This document shows, one piece after another, positions 37,087 through 44,882 of a stretch of 57,475 nt of DNA. Numbering within the stretch: position 1 is the first letter of the stretch; each line of letters opens with the position of its first letter. A program made the translations under genes and the position numbers. Location: positions 1 through 57,475 of IMG/VR virus record IMGVR_UViG_3300036399_001505. One strand, 5' to 3'. The notes beneath the pieces were generated by a model. It was not told the origin of the DNA. It made no database searches and was given only the letters and a program-made list of their open reading frames with translations. Source of the DNA: a virus.

Positions 37087-37436
37087 GTCACGTTGAGTTC
37101 CCGGTAGAGATACCAGAAGCAAGAGCGGCATTTGATGCGGCAATTCTTACTTTCACAAGCCTCGACGACCTACCTCCGCCTAGCGACTTTCGCCGCTGCC
37201 TCGCCGCCTTTCTGCGTGAAGCGCTAGGTCAAGCGGGGGTTTCTTCGGCTATCACATGGAGCGATGTGTCAATTATTGGCAAGCTCTTTGCCATCGCCAA
37301 CAACCTCCACAGCCCTCCACCACCTGCGCCCCCGCCGACCCTGGCTGAGGCTCGGGCCGCCGATCTGGACACGCCAGAGGGCAAAGCCGCGGTTCGCGAC
37401 TTCCTGGCGACGCTGGTGGAGTGGGTGCAGCCATGA
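37083..37436 (+). CDS. Protein sharing a domain with the 4624-5172 protein
   Basis: 117 residues from GTG 37083. MSHVEFPVEIPEARAAFDAA, then RRCLAAFLREALGQAGVSSA and FAIANNLHSPPPP, aligned with the same blocks in the protein at 4624-5172. The C-terminal part (DTPEGKAAVRDFLATLVEW) resembles common phage helical tails. Function unknown. Confidence 0.6.
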   Translation: MSHVEFPVEIPEARAAFDAAILTFTSLDDLPPPSDFRRCLAAFLREALGQAGVSSAITWSDVSIIGKLFAIANNLHSPPPPAPPPTLAEARAADLDTPEGKAAVRDFLATLVEWVQP

Positions 37437-38047
37437 GCATCCCCACCAACCTCCAGCGCTTCGCCGACTTTATGGCCGCGCATTCTTCCCCTGAGGGCTG
37501 CATAGCTGGGCGCCGTTATATGGTGCCGTGCATTAGTCATCCCAGACTGAGACGCAAGCTCTTTGGCTGGGGAAACTGGATCCCATTGATTGGGTCTTTA
37601 CATGAAGATCAAGAGCACGTTGGATTTAACCCTTTTCATATTCACGTCGATACAAGGTTCATTACGATAGACTTTTACGCTGAACCCCGCGCACTGGCGC
37701 AGCCTGTATCTTTATCGGATGGCGGTAGAAGTAATGGCGTACATGATGATCATTATTTAGAGATAGCCAGCAACGCAGCACTTGAGCTACGGCGGCTGCA
37801 GTGTCGCCGGCCAGTGCCTCCTGTCTTCCCTCAAGCAAAATGGGCGGGCAAGCTACAAAAGGCCCACGCCGGCTGCCGCGTGGTTGATGGCCTGTGTCCC
37901 CATCGCGGCATCCCGATCGCCTGCGGTCGCTACTTGGCCCCCGGCGTTCGCCAATGCCCCGGCCACGGGCTGGCGTGGGATGGCGACGGGCGGCAGGTGC
38001 AGCTGGTAGAGCCGGGGCCGGTGGTGGCCTCGGGGGTGACACCATGA
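37433..38047 (+). CDS. Rieske-type [2Fe-2S] protein
   Basis: 204 residues. The C-terminal third carries a Rieske motif: CPH at 155-157 and CPGH at 175-178, spaced CxH-17-CxxH and followed by GLAWDGDG, as in Rieske ferredoxins. The N-terminal 120 residues (CISHPRLRRKLFGWGNWIPL, IGSLHEDQEHVGFNPFHIHV) form an uncharacterised domain rich in His. It could be an electron-transfer module of an oxygenase-like system, or a sensor. No oxygenase partner is encoded nearby. ATGA overlaps on both sides. Confidence 0.75.
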   Translation: MSIPTNLQRFADFMAAHSSPEGCIAGRRYMVPCISHPRLRRKLFGWGNWIPLIGSLHEDQEHVGFNPFHIHVDTRFITIDFYAEPRALAQPVSLSDGGRSNGVHDDHYLEIASNAALELRRLQCRRPVPPVFPQAKWAGKLQKAHAGCRVVDGLCPHRGIPIACGRYLAPGVRQCPGHGLAWDGDGRQVQLVEPGPVVASGVTP

Positions 38048-38616
38048 ACAACCCCACCCTCCGCACCCTGGCCCGCCTACTGGCCCCGTGGCGCACGATC
38101 CGGCGGTTGGAGCGTCGCAACAAGGCGCTTTCCAATGCCCTTGCCAACCCGACGCTGACGGGGATAGCGATTCACAAACAGCAGGCCACCATGGGCTTTG
38201 CGGCTCCTGGCGCACAGATGATCGCCGGCATGTTTTTGGGGTTGCTTCAGGACAACCCCAAGGCCGTGAACTATCTGGAACTGACCTTTGGCTCCAGCGA
38301 CGGGAACATTCTGGTCACCGTCCACCGCCCCGGCGGAGCCACGCCTCACAACCTGCGTGCCATGGCGGAGCAGGAGGCCAGGGAGGCGAAGCAGGAGGCA
38401 GAGCACCTGCGGGGCGATCTGGCGACAGCCAGGGAGGCCGTCAGGCGCCTGGTGCGCTGGGATCTTCAGGGCTACGACAGCCAGGTGGTGGAAGGCGTCT
38501 ACCTCTGGGCCACCCTGGACGGCATGGCCGGTCCGCTGCCGCCGCTGCCGGAACGGTTGACAACGCGCGAGCAGCTGATTACACGGCTGCAGGGTGACCC
38601 AGAGGCTCGTTGCTGA
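38044..38616 (+). CDS. Hypothetical protein with coiled coil, 190 aa
   Basis: MNNPTLRTLARLLAPWRTIR then a Gly-rich hydrophobic stretch (TMGFAAPGAQMIAGMFLGLL) that may contact membrane or a partner, a strand region (NILVTVHRPGG) and a charged coiled coil (EQEAREAKQEAEHLRGDLAT). No family recognised. Confidence 0.55.
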   Translation: MNNPTLRTLARLLAPWRTIRRLERRNKALSNALANPTLTGIAIHKQQATMGFAAPGAQMIAGMFLGLLQDNPKAVNYLELTFGSSDGNILVTVHRPGGATPHNLRAMAEQEAREAKQEAEHLRGDLATAREAVRRLVRWDLQGYDSQVVEGVYLWATLDGMAGPLPPLPERLTTREQLITRLQGDPEARC

Positions 38617-38783
38617 TGGCCGCCGCAATGACCCTCCGCGAGGCCATCGCAAGTCGCCTTACCAGCTACGCGGCTGAGCGCGGACTTCCCCCGTTGGACC
38701 CACCGCCAGGGTCTCCAGTACCGCCCCAAACAGCGCCCGCTGCTCCTCTGGTGTCGCACCCGCGAAAAACTCAGGGTCGCTGA
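38616..38783 (+). CDS. Small protein overlapping the recombinase gene, 55 aa
   Basis: TGATG overlap with the gene before it. MAAAMTLREAIASRLTSYAA then a Pro-rich tail. Its last 125 nt overlap the convergent serine recombinase 3' end, so part of the tail may be incidental. Confidence 0.4.
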   Translation: MAAAMTLREAIASRLTSYAAERGLPPLDPPPGSPVPPQTAPAAPLVSHPRKTQGR

Positions 38784-39963
38784 TGCGCTCGGCATACCCA
38801 GCCAGTTCAGGCGCCACTTTCGGCCGTCGTATCAGGCTGTCAATCTCCTTGCGAAGTTCAACGCAAGCCGAGGAAATAGCCGGGTTACGTCTGGCCAGCC
38901 CCTCTAGCTGCTCCAAATCCCGCCGCTTTGCCGCCACCGCCGGATCCTCGTCCGCAGGCATGGCATACGCTGCCGCCAGGCGATCTGCAGCAGCCACGCA
39001 CGCTGCCACCGCCAGAGGCATGGCATCAGGTTCCCGGATGGCGCCTTTCTCCTCGCACAACCGGTGACGGCAACGCCACCATGCCGTATTGCCCGAGTTG
39101 TTGCGGCGCAGGCTGTGGCCGCACGCCGCGCAGCTCAGCAACCCGGTCAGCCCATGGCGAGCTTCACGGCCTCGACCCAGAAAGGTATTGCCGGGCCGCC
39201 GCAAGTACATCGCCAGCTCCTGCCAATCCCCCTCCCCGATCAGCGGCGGATGCTGGTCGTAGTGGATCTCGCCCCATTGCTGATTCCAGCTCTTCCCGCT
39301 GCCTTTCTGCAGTAGGTGGCCCACGTGCCCCCTGATGCAGGGGTTGTAGAACCAAGCCTGCAGGTTCGGGCTCGCCGGGGTCCAGCTGCACCAGCTCGGC
39401 AGTTCCCGCATCACCGCCGAGAAGCTCCCCAGCTCCCGCAGCCGCACCAGCACCTTCAACGCTTGGGGCCAGTGCTCCGGGTGGGGCTCCAGCCGGTGGT
39501 TGGCACCCCCTCGATACCCGAACGGCTTCCGGCGCCGTAGGTGGCGGCCCTGGGAGCGGTACTGCTCAAACTGCCGCCGCAGCCGCAGGCTCAGCATCCG
39601 CGACTCCACCTCGGCCATGGTGGTGAGGATCCGGGCTTGCATGAATCCCTGGGGTGACGCCGCTTCGATGGTGCCGCCGTCGATCGCCGTGACCTTGACC
39701 CCTTGGATCCCGCACAGGGCCAGCAGCTCATCGGCGAAGGCGGCGTTGCGGCCCAGCCGATCGGCTCTGGTGATCACCAGCTCGGCCACGCGGCCTGAGC
39801 GAACCTCAAGGATCACTTCCGCCAGGCCTGGGCGGGTGTCAACCTTGCCGCTCTCCATCTCCTCCACGATCCGATCGCAGCCGGCCGCCCGAAGCCTGGC
39901 CACCTGAGCAGGCAGGGAGTCGGCCTGCTCCTCCTTTGACACGCGGGCGTAGCCGAGCTTCAT
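38659..39963 (-). CDS. Large serine recombinase (phage integrase)
   Basis: 434 residues. Residues 1-140 are the resolvase catalytic domain: LGYARVSKEEQADSLPAQVA with catalytic Ser9, VAELVITRADRLGRNAAFAD and ILTTMAEVESRMLSLRLRRQ. A recombinase domain follows (RRRKPFGYRGG), then the zinc ribbon LLSCAACGHSLRRNN ... WWRCRHRLC, and a C-terminal helical region (AAKRRDLEQLEGLARRNPAI). Such enzymes integrate and excise phage genomes at att sites, normally next to the gene. It lies between early and lysis genes, not at a junction with host DNA. Confidence 0.92.
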   Translation of the reverse strand: MKLGYARVSKEEQADSLPAQVARLRAAGCDRIVEEMESGKVDTRPGLAEVILEVRSGRVAELVITRADRLGRNAAFADELLALCGIQGVKVTAIDGGTIEAASPQGFMQARILTTMAEVESRMLSLRLRRQFEQYRSQGRHLRRRKPFGYRGGANHRLEPHPEHWPQALKVLVRLRELGSFSAVMRELPSWCSWTPASPNLQAWFYNPCIRGHVGHLLQKGSGKSWNQQWGEIHYDQHPPLIGEGDWQELAMYLRRPGNTFLGRGREARHGLTGLLSCAACGHSLRRNNSGNTAWWRCRHRLCEEKGAIREPDAMPLAVAACVAAADRLAAAYAMPADEDPAVAAKRRDLEQLEGLARRNPAISSACVELRKEIDSLIRRPKVAPELAGYAERISDPEFFAGATPEEQRALFGAVLETLAVGPTGEVRAQPRSW

Positions 39964-40053
39964 GGATAGGCTGCGTTGCAGTGGTTTCGGAGCCTAGCGC
40001 TTTGAAGACGTTTTCCTTCGATACCGTCTCATAAGCGCACGCCTGTTGCCGCA
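39964..40053. other. Intergenic candidate region for attP and integrase promoter
   Basis: 90 bp between the divergent recombinase and the gene at 40054. Serine-integrase attP sites usually adjoin the gene. A weak inverted pair GAAGACG/CGTCTC (about 40002-40030) is visible but no core could be assigned. attP might instead lie downstream near 38616-38783. Confidence 0.3.
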
Positions 40054-40326
40054 GTGAGTCTCAGCCCCTGGGAACCCGGAAACCTTCAGAACCACAGCGG
40101 TAGCCCGGTGCCTGATCCTCTCGTCCCGGTCCAGGAGGTGGTAGTGGTCAACGGGGAGCCGATCTGGCGCATCTGCGCTGGGGATCTATGCGTGGAGTCA
40201 AAGTCTGGCGCAGCGGCCTGGCGGAGCCTCCGGCGCCGCTGCCGGGATGCAGGGGTCACCCTGGCGGCCAGGCACATCACAGGGCCCAGTGTGGGGCCCC
40301 CTCCGTTGCCGGATCCAGGTGTCTAG
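40054..40326 (+). CDS. Small WRIC-motif protein, 90 aa
   Basis: GTG 40054, lone plus-strand gene between recombinase and peptidase. The middle EVVVVNGEPIWRICAGDLCV shares its WRIC-x-G-x-x-C core with the 56-residue protein at 5236-5406. A basic helix follows (SLRRRCRDAGVTLAARH). It overlaps the peptidase stop by 4 bp, convergently. Function unknown. Confidence 0.5.
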   Translation: MSLSPWEPGNLQNHSGSPVPDPLVPVQEVVVVNGEPIWRICAGDLCVESKSGAAAWRSLRRRCRDAGVTLAARHITGPSVGPPPLPDPGV

Positions 40327-41063
40327 CTGAACAGCCAGGCCCAGCCCCTTGATTGGCCCTCTACCAACCATCGAGGGTTGAGGTGCCGGTAGCTGTAACG
40401 CAAACCGCGACCCGCAGTACCTCCTGTGCGGATCCATCTGCCGTTGATTAGATCCAGGTCACCTTGCGGATCCATCACGGCCCAGCCGAACGCATCGAAG
40501 CCATAGCAGGCGATCCAGTGGCCACCACCGGTAGGAGCACCAACAGGGCCCTTGTGCAGGATCCCCATGCAGACAGGTAGGCCCGCCTTGATTTCGGCCT
40601 GAACCTGGGAGGCCGAGCAGCTCGTCACAAACCGCGCCTTGACCCCCAGCTCCTTCAGTGCCGCCTGGTGTGCCGCCTGGTCGGTGGTGTCACCGTGGCG
40701 CCGCACGACGGCCCGGTACTGGTCATCCGAGGCGATCCCGCCAACACCGAGATAAGCCAGGCACATTGCGATCGAACTCGTCTGGCATTCCCTGTGTCCG
40801 GTCCCGCCTTCATTGTCGAGCTGCGAAAAATAGGGGAACCCCGTTAGCGGGTTGGTCGGTCGTGCCGCTGGCGGTTCCACAGGCTCAGCCTGCTTGCCGT
40901 CCTGGCTCCAGGTTGCAAACCAGGACCGGTCGCGCCGCATGGCTACCGCGTGCCCATTGGCGGCAAGATCCGCCTCCAGCTCAACGATCGCCGCCGACTG
41001 ATGGGGCAGAGCACGCCAGTACCTGAACAACTGGGGCAGGGCAATAGGGGAAGTGTTGGCCAT
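40323..41063 (-). CDS. C39-like cysteine peptidase, probable lysis enzyme
   Basis: 246 residues. The C-terminal 160 residues fit the papain-like C39_2 fold: FPYFSQLDNEGGTGHRECQT with SSIAMCLAYLGVGG around the catalytic Cys, then AGLPVCMGILHKGPVGAPTG, and GGGHWIACYGFDAFGWAVMD supplying the catalytic His and Asp. Phage proteins of this kind often act as endopeptidases on peptidoglycan. The N-terminal part (LPQLFRYWRALPHQSAAIVE) may be a binding segment. It follows holin-like genes, supporting a lysis role. A degenerate motif lies 20 nt upstream. Confidence 0.75.
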   Translation of the reverse strand: MANTSPIALPQLFRYWRALPHQSAAIVELEADLAANGHAVAMRRDRSWFATWSQDGKQAEPVEPPAARPTNPLTGFPYFSQLDNEGGTGHRECQTSSIAMCLAYLGVGGIASDDQYRAVVRRHGDTTDQAAHQAALKELGVKARFVTSCSASQVQAEIKAGLPVCMGILHKGPVGAPTGGGHWIACYGFDAFGWAVMDPQGDLDLINGRWIRTGGTAGRGLRYSYRHLNPRWLVEGQSRGWAWLFS

Positions 41064-41065
41064 GG

Positions 41066-41329
41066 TCACGTCAGGTTCTCCCCCAGGTTTCCCGGCAAGC
41101 TGAGGCACACGCCTAGTGCCGTGCCTACCGCTGCCTTCGCTTGGGACCATGAGAGGGTCTTCCCACTGAAGGGCAAGCGCGGGCTAGGCATCATGGGACG
41201 TGCTTTTGATCTCCTTCCGGGAGGCACAATGTTCTCGGCCCCCTGCATCTTGCGCGGAATCGTTGGGGTGACCGTCAAGATGGTCAACAGCACCAAAGCT
41301 GAGATCATCAACTTTGAGCCGGTCATCAT
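41066..41329 (-). CDS. Small membrane protein of lysis cassette, 87 aa
   Basis: Starts MMTGSKLMISALVLLTILTV, a membrane or signal segment, and has a second weakly hydrophobic segment near the end (AVGTALGVCLSLPG). It lies directly upstream of the peptidase gene with 2 nt between. Could be a holin, spanin or pinholin-type protein; the sequence does not decide. Confidence 0.5.
   Translation of the reverse strand: MMTGSKLMISALVLLTILTVTPTIPRKMQGAENIVPPGRRSKARPMMPSPRLPFSGKTLSWSQAKAAVGTALGVCLSLPGNLGENLT
41084..41094 (-). promoter_or_regulatory. Degenerate late motif CGGGAAACCTG
   Basis: One internal mismatch to the consensus, inside the end of the gene at 41066-41329 and exactly 20 nt upstream of the peptidase ATG, the usual spacing. 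Confidence 0.4.
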
Positions 41330-41407
41330 GGCTCGGGAAGACACGGATCCCAAGGACTTGGAGGAATGGCAGACGGAATTACTAGAGGCCTTCCACACCC
41401 AACCCGC

Positions 41408-41644
41408 CTAGGTCTGGGTTGGATCCTGGGGATCCTCGGGGTCTCGCCGCCGCCGCCCATCCAGCTGAGCCAGCAAGGTTCCGCCTGTCGTGGCTGCTGC
41501 CAGGGCCCCGGTGCCTGCAGCCTTCCAGATCTCAACGCACTCCCCGCCCTGCGACTGGCAGTAGATCGCCCCGCCAAACCCCCCGGCAGCAGCAAGACCG
41601 AGGCACAGGGCCACGGTGTTGATGATCACCTCCCGGCAGTTCAC
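41408..41644 (-). CDS. Holin-like protein, 78 aa
   Basis: Two hydrophobic segments (TVALCLGLAAAGGFGGAIYC and AAGTGALAAATTGGTLLAQL) and a charged C-terminal tail (DGRRRRDPEDPQDPTQT), the shape of a class II holin. Overlaps the gene before it by ATGA-type coupling. Holins open the inner membrane to release the endolysin. Confidence 0.6.
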   Translation of the reverse strand: MNCREVIINTVALCLGLAAAGGFGGAIYCQSQGGECVEIWKAAGTGALAAATTGGTLLAQLDGRRRRDPEDPQDPTQT

Positions 41645-41907
41645 TGGGCCTCCAGTCGCGTCACCCGTCGATCAATGCCGTTGAGCGCACTCTCCACTTT
41701 CTCAAGCCGCAGTTCCGCAGCAACCTGGCGGCCGAGGATGGCTTTCTGGTTCTCCAATACCAGATCAAGCTGACGCGGCACGGTGATGCCGATGTAGCCA
41801 ATGCCAGCCACGGCCAGCAGGATTAGGCCCGCTGCCACCTGTTGCTCAACCTCGCGCCAGAAAGGTGCCTTGCCGGGGGTGCCTGGGGGCTGGTTGCCGC
41901 TGTCCAT
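41641..41907 (-). CDS. Membrane protein with coiled-coil tail, 88 aa
   Basis: One transmembrane helix (VAAGLILLAVAGIGYIGITV) then a heptad-rich tail (RLEKVESALNGIDRRVTRLE). Typical of phage hemolysin-XhlA-like or spanin-like lysis accessories. Its ATG is 19 nt downstream of a motif copy, so it heads the lysis cassette. Confidence 0.6.
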   Translation of the reverse strand: MDSGNQPPGTPGKAPFWREVEQQVAAGLILLAVAGIGYIGITVPRQLDLVLENQKAILGRQVAAELRLEKVESALNGIDRRVTRLEAQ

Positions 41908-41926
41908 GGGGTATTAAGCTCTGCTT

Positions 41927-41937
41927 CAGTTTTCCCG
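41927..41937 (-). promoter_or_regulatory. Late start-associated motif CGGGAAAACTG
   Basis: Exact copy followed by AAGCAG, 19 nt upstream of the first lysis-cassette ATG (41907). Confidence 0.7.
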
Positions 41938-42006
41938 CTCCCGCAGTGATCCCACTAAATCAGATTGGCGGCTGATCCGGTGACCCCAGGGAACAGGGCT
42001 AGATTG

Positions 42007-43089
42007 TCAAATGTCTTCCGAAACCTTGACCGTAATAAACTCGTCATTCGGGAACGTCTCAACTTCATTGTCGGCATAGGTCACCTTGAACTCCGCATCA
42101 AACAGGCCAGCGTTGTCAGTTTCGCCCGCCTGCCACGCATATTCCAGTGTTGGCGTGCCCGTTGCGGTCACCACCACGGCCGCAGCGTCAATCACGGCAG
42201 CGGCACCACGCGGTCGTTTTGGTCGCATTTGGAACTGAACGGATGCGCCGGTCAGCACGACCGTTGCTGGCTTTAGCACATAGCGGATCGCGGGTGAAGT
42301 GTCGCCCCGCTTGATGTAAAACGTACTCATTGAAACCTCGGCGAGACTTTGCCCGCCCTGGCGTGACATAACCAGTTTTCCCCCATTCGGTGGATCGTCA
42401 GGGAATGCAAAGCGGGCGGCAATCAGGCTCGGGCCCTGCCCGCTGACCACTGCCACGCCTGCTGCTGCGCCAACAGCGCTTGCCGTGGACCGGCCAACCC
42501 CGGCCGCAGTTGCCACGCCAGACGCAGAGCCCGCCCCCGCCACTGTCGCCCCGCCTTGCCCTACCGCCGTAGCAGCACCGGCAGCAGAGCCCGCAGCAGT
42601 GATGACGGCGGCGCCCTGCCCTGCTGCCGTCGCAGCACCAGAGGCCGCCCCAGCAAAGGCCAGCAAGCGCATGCCGTTTGCTGATGCCGTTGCTGAGCCT
42701 GCAGCCGATCCGGCGGCGGCGGCGGTGGACGCGCCCTGCCCGCTCGCCGTTGCAACACCCGCCGAAGAACCGGCGGCGCTTGCCACCGAGTCGCCAACCG
42801 AGCCGACACCGCTTACCGTTGCGAGGCCGGATGACGATCCGGTTGAGGCGGCATTGGCCTGAGCCTGGCCGGATGCCGTTGCAAAACCTGCCGACGATCC
42901 AGCGGCTGTGGCAATTGATGCGGCCTGCCCCGCAGCCGTGGCAGCACCGACAGCCAGGCCCGCTGCGGCAACAATGGCAGCGCCCTGCCCCTGAGCGGTG
43001 GCGGCGCCAGATGATGACCCGGCGGCGTCAACAATCCCCCCGCTACCGCTAACGCCTGTCCCCAGCGGTGGAACCCTGAGCCGCAGCAT
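42007..43089 (-). CDS. Repeat-rich virion protein with BppU-like C-terminal domain
   Basis: 360 residues in two parts. Residues about 18-230 are ten Ala/Gly/Ser repeats of about 20 residues, pattern AAGSAAGAATAxGQGAAVxT, suggesting a repetitive fibre or beta-solenoid. Residues about 254-360 begin MSTFYIKRGDTSPAIRYVLK and continue TGASVQFQMRP, like the Ig-like N-terminal domain of baseplate upper (BppU) proteins. A near-copy of the late motif lies between the parts, suggesting that two genes were joined. A tail-fibre or adhesin role is likely but inferred. Confidence 0.6.
   Translation of the reverse strand: MLRLRVPPLGTGVSGSGGIVDAAGSSSGAATAQGQGAAIVAAAGLAVGAATAAGQAASIATAAGSSAGFATASGQAQANAASTGSSSGLATVSGVGSVGDSVASAAGSSAGVATASGQGASTAAAAGSAAGSATASANGMRLLAFAGAASGAATAAGQGAAVITAAGSAAGAATAVGQGGATVAGAGSASGVATAAGVGRSTASAVGAAAGVAVVSGQGPSLIAARFAFPDDPPNGGKLVMSRQGGQSLAEVSMSTFYIKRGDTSPAIRYVLKPATVVLTGASVQFQMRPKRPRGAAAVIDAAAVVVTATGTPTLEYAWQAGETDNAGLFDAEFKVTYADNEVETFPNDEFITVKVSEDI
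42373..42383 (-). promoter_or_regulatory. Near-copy of late motif (GGGGAAAACTG) inside a gene
   Basis: One mismatch at the first base. It encodes GGKL in the middle of the gene at 42007-43089, 42 nt before an internal ATG that would start the BppU-like half. Confidence 0.35.
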
Positions 43090-43092
43090 TTT

Positions 43093-43956
43093 TTAGTCTC
43101 CGATCAAGGGCGGACGATTGAGGAACGGGCTTCCAGTAAACAAGGCATCTCGCAGTGCCCACCTCCACGCCAGATAGCCATCGATCTGCTGCCGAACCCT
43201 GGCGCTCGCAATAGAAGCAAGAATGATGATTTCCGCAACGTAGCCTATAAGTGGCAGCGTGTTATTGCCAAGCGCGCCGATCTGCAAAGCAAAGGATGCA
43301 TTGGACGCAGAGGGAGCAGCCGTTGAGGCGTTGATTTGACTCAGTGTCTTGTTGACCCGAACAAATGACCTGTTGGCGGCAGTGCCATTATTGGGATCGG
43401 CGATGTGCGAAAGAATGACAGGCGTATTGGCTGGCATCAGACCGTCGGCAGACGCAGCCCCCAGAGACGTACTGCCACCACCCGAAGCCTGGACAAGAAC
43501 GCCATTGTTTCTGGGAGCACCAGCCCTGTCGTCATAGGCGATATAGGCGCCGATATTGGCCGATGTAGCCCCATTAGTTCCCATCAAACCATGGATCGCA
43601 TTGGGATTGCTGATGTTTCCGGCCTTCCAGACGGCAAAGATGCTCGACCCGTTGGCGTTATGCAGGAAATTCCATGTTGCCGCTGTATTCACAGAGGTCA
43701 GCCATTGCGACCCGTTGAAGGCCAGTACGTTTCTGCCATTCAGCGCCCCTGGCGTGAGCGTGGGTTGTGTCCCGCCAGTCCCTTGCGTGAAGTTTCTTGC
43801 GTTCCCGCTCTTGTCCCGCCATTCGCTGACGCCCGTGGCCGTGCTGATGGTGGACAAATCGGCAGCATCAAGCCACAAGGCGGTGCGCAGTTGGGCCGGT
43901 GTCCAGAGCCTTCTCTGCAACAGCGCCTCGTCCAGTGGCGACACGCCGCGTGGCAT
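43093..43956 (-). CDS. Concanavalin-like (LamG) virion protein
   Basis: 287 residues. The segment LWLDAADLSTISTATGVSEW, RDKSGNARNF, then LNGRNVLAFNGSQWLTSVNT and VAEIIILASIASARVRQQID are typical of phage and bacterial ConA-like lectin/LamG domains. It ends with a helix and LAWRWALRD. Such proteins decorate tail fibres and bind sugars on the host surface. Overlaps its neighbours closely. Low-complexity Asn/Thr/Ser content agrees with a beta-sandwich. Confidence 0.7.
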   Translation of the reverse strand: MPRGVSPLDEALLQRRLWTPAQLRTALWLDAADLSTISTATGVSEWRDKSGNARNFTQGTGGTQPTLTPGALNGRNVLAFNGSQWLTSVNTAATWNFLHNANGSSIFAVWKAGNISNPNAIHGLMGTNGATSANIGAYIAYDDRAGAPRNNGVLVQASGGGSTSLGAASADGLMPANTPVILSHIADPNNGTAANRSFVRVNKTLSQINASTAAPSASNASFALQIGALGNNTLPLIGYVAEIIILASIASARVRQQIDGYLAWRWALRDALFTGSPFLNRPPLIGD

Positions 43957-44387
43957 TAGCTGACATCCTCATTGAACGGGCGGACGTAAAGTTCGTGTCC
44001 GCTTGATGCCGTTGAGGCGCCTGCGTTGTTTACGACCGTAAAACGCATGTTTGAAAAAGGATATAGCCGCACCATCGGGAATGTTACGACCTTGGCACCT
44101 GTGGTCACTGTCAATGCCGCCAGGTAACTATCAAACGAACCTCCGCCGATGTCTGGAACGTCTGTGCCGTCACCGCTATAAACGCGCAGCGTAATGGTGG
44201 CGGGGGCGATCGGCGTAAAAGAAGCTAGCTTGATGGTAACCGCTGCATAAAGATCCCTGTTAGTGCCGTTGTCGTAAGGGATTGCGTTAGCAGAAGTTGT
44301 CTCCGATCCATTCGCTAGGGAATTGATCGCGTTTCCGGCAATGTTGGACCCGCGAGCAGCGGGCGCTGCCCATTTTGCGACGGACAT
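43956..44387 (-). CDS. Probable virion accessory protein, 143 aa
   Basis: Strand-rich (AVTIKLASFTPIAPATITLR, LTVTTGAKVVTFPMVRLYPF), like a small beta-sandwich. Lies in the fibre cluster, overlapping both neighbours by a few bases. No named family. Confidence 0.5.
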   Translation of the reverse strand: MSVAKWAAPAARGSNIAGNAINSLANGSETTSANAIPYDNGTNRDLYAAVTIKLASFTPIAPATITLRVYSGDGTDVPDIGGGSFDSYLAALTVTTGAKVVTFPMVRLYPFSNMRFTVVNNAGASTASSGHELYVRPFNEDVS

Positions 44388-44845
44388 TAGATGTTCCCCC
44401 TGGCAATGCCAATATCACGGATTGTGACCACACCCACGCCTTCCATTTCCGCCCAGGATTGGGCTGCCTCTGCGAGTGCCATCAGTGCATTGCGGGTTTC
44501 ATTTGTCAGGATTTCGGCAGAAACTAGGACGCCAAGTAAGTTGGCCGTTGCGTTGTATATCGCCGGTATACTGATCCTGATTGTTGATGTTTGGATAATT
44601 GCGTCACGCAGGACAATACACGCGCCGCGCACCTGGTCAGGAACTGCAGTATTCTCGGCAGCTAGAACTACTGCCCCCCATTCACCCGTAGATAGCAGGA
44701 TTTCCCTGGCGTCGTAAGTGGCCACATCACTCCGTTTGGTTGGTAGGTTGCTATCTGTTGCATTGAGCGCGGCGGCAACGTCCGCTTCCGCGATCCCGGC
44801 AAACTGCGCCACTTTTGCCGCGATCTTTTGTTCTCGCGTCGCCAT
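44387..44845 (-). CDS. Probable virion accessory protein, 152 aa
   Basis: Helical N-terminus (MATREQKIAAKVAQFAGIAE), a middle with YDAREILLSTGEWGAVVLAA, then helices (NETRNALMALAEAAQSWAEM). It has a GAGG ribosome site 6 nt upstream, unlike most late genes here. Possibly an assembly chaperone for fibres, by position only. Confidence 0.5.
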   Translation of the reverse strand: MATREQKIAAKVAQFAGIAEADVAAALNATDSNLPTKRSDVATYDAREILLSTGEWGAVVLAAENTAVPDQVRGACIVLRDAIIQTSTIRISIPAIYNATANLLGVLVSAEILTNETRNALMALAEAAQSWAEMEGVGVVTIRDIGIARGNI

Positions 44846-44882
44846 TTTTCACCTCACGTAATTGGCGCGGTCAGGCATGGGC

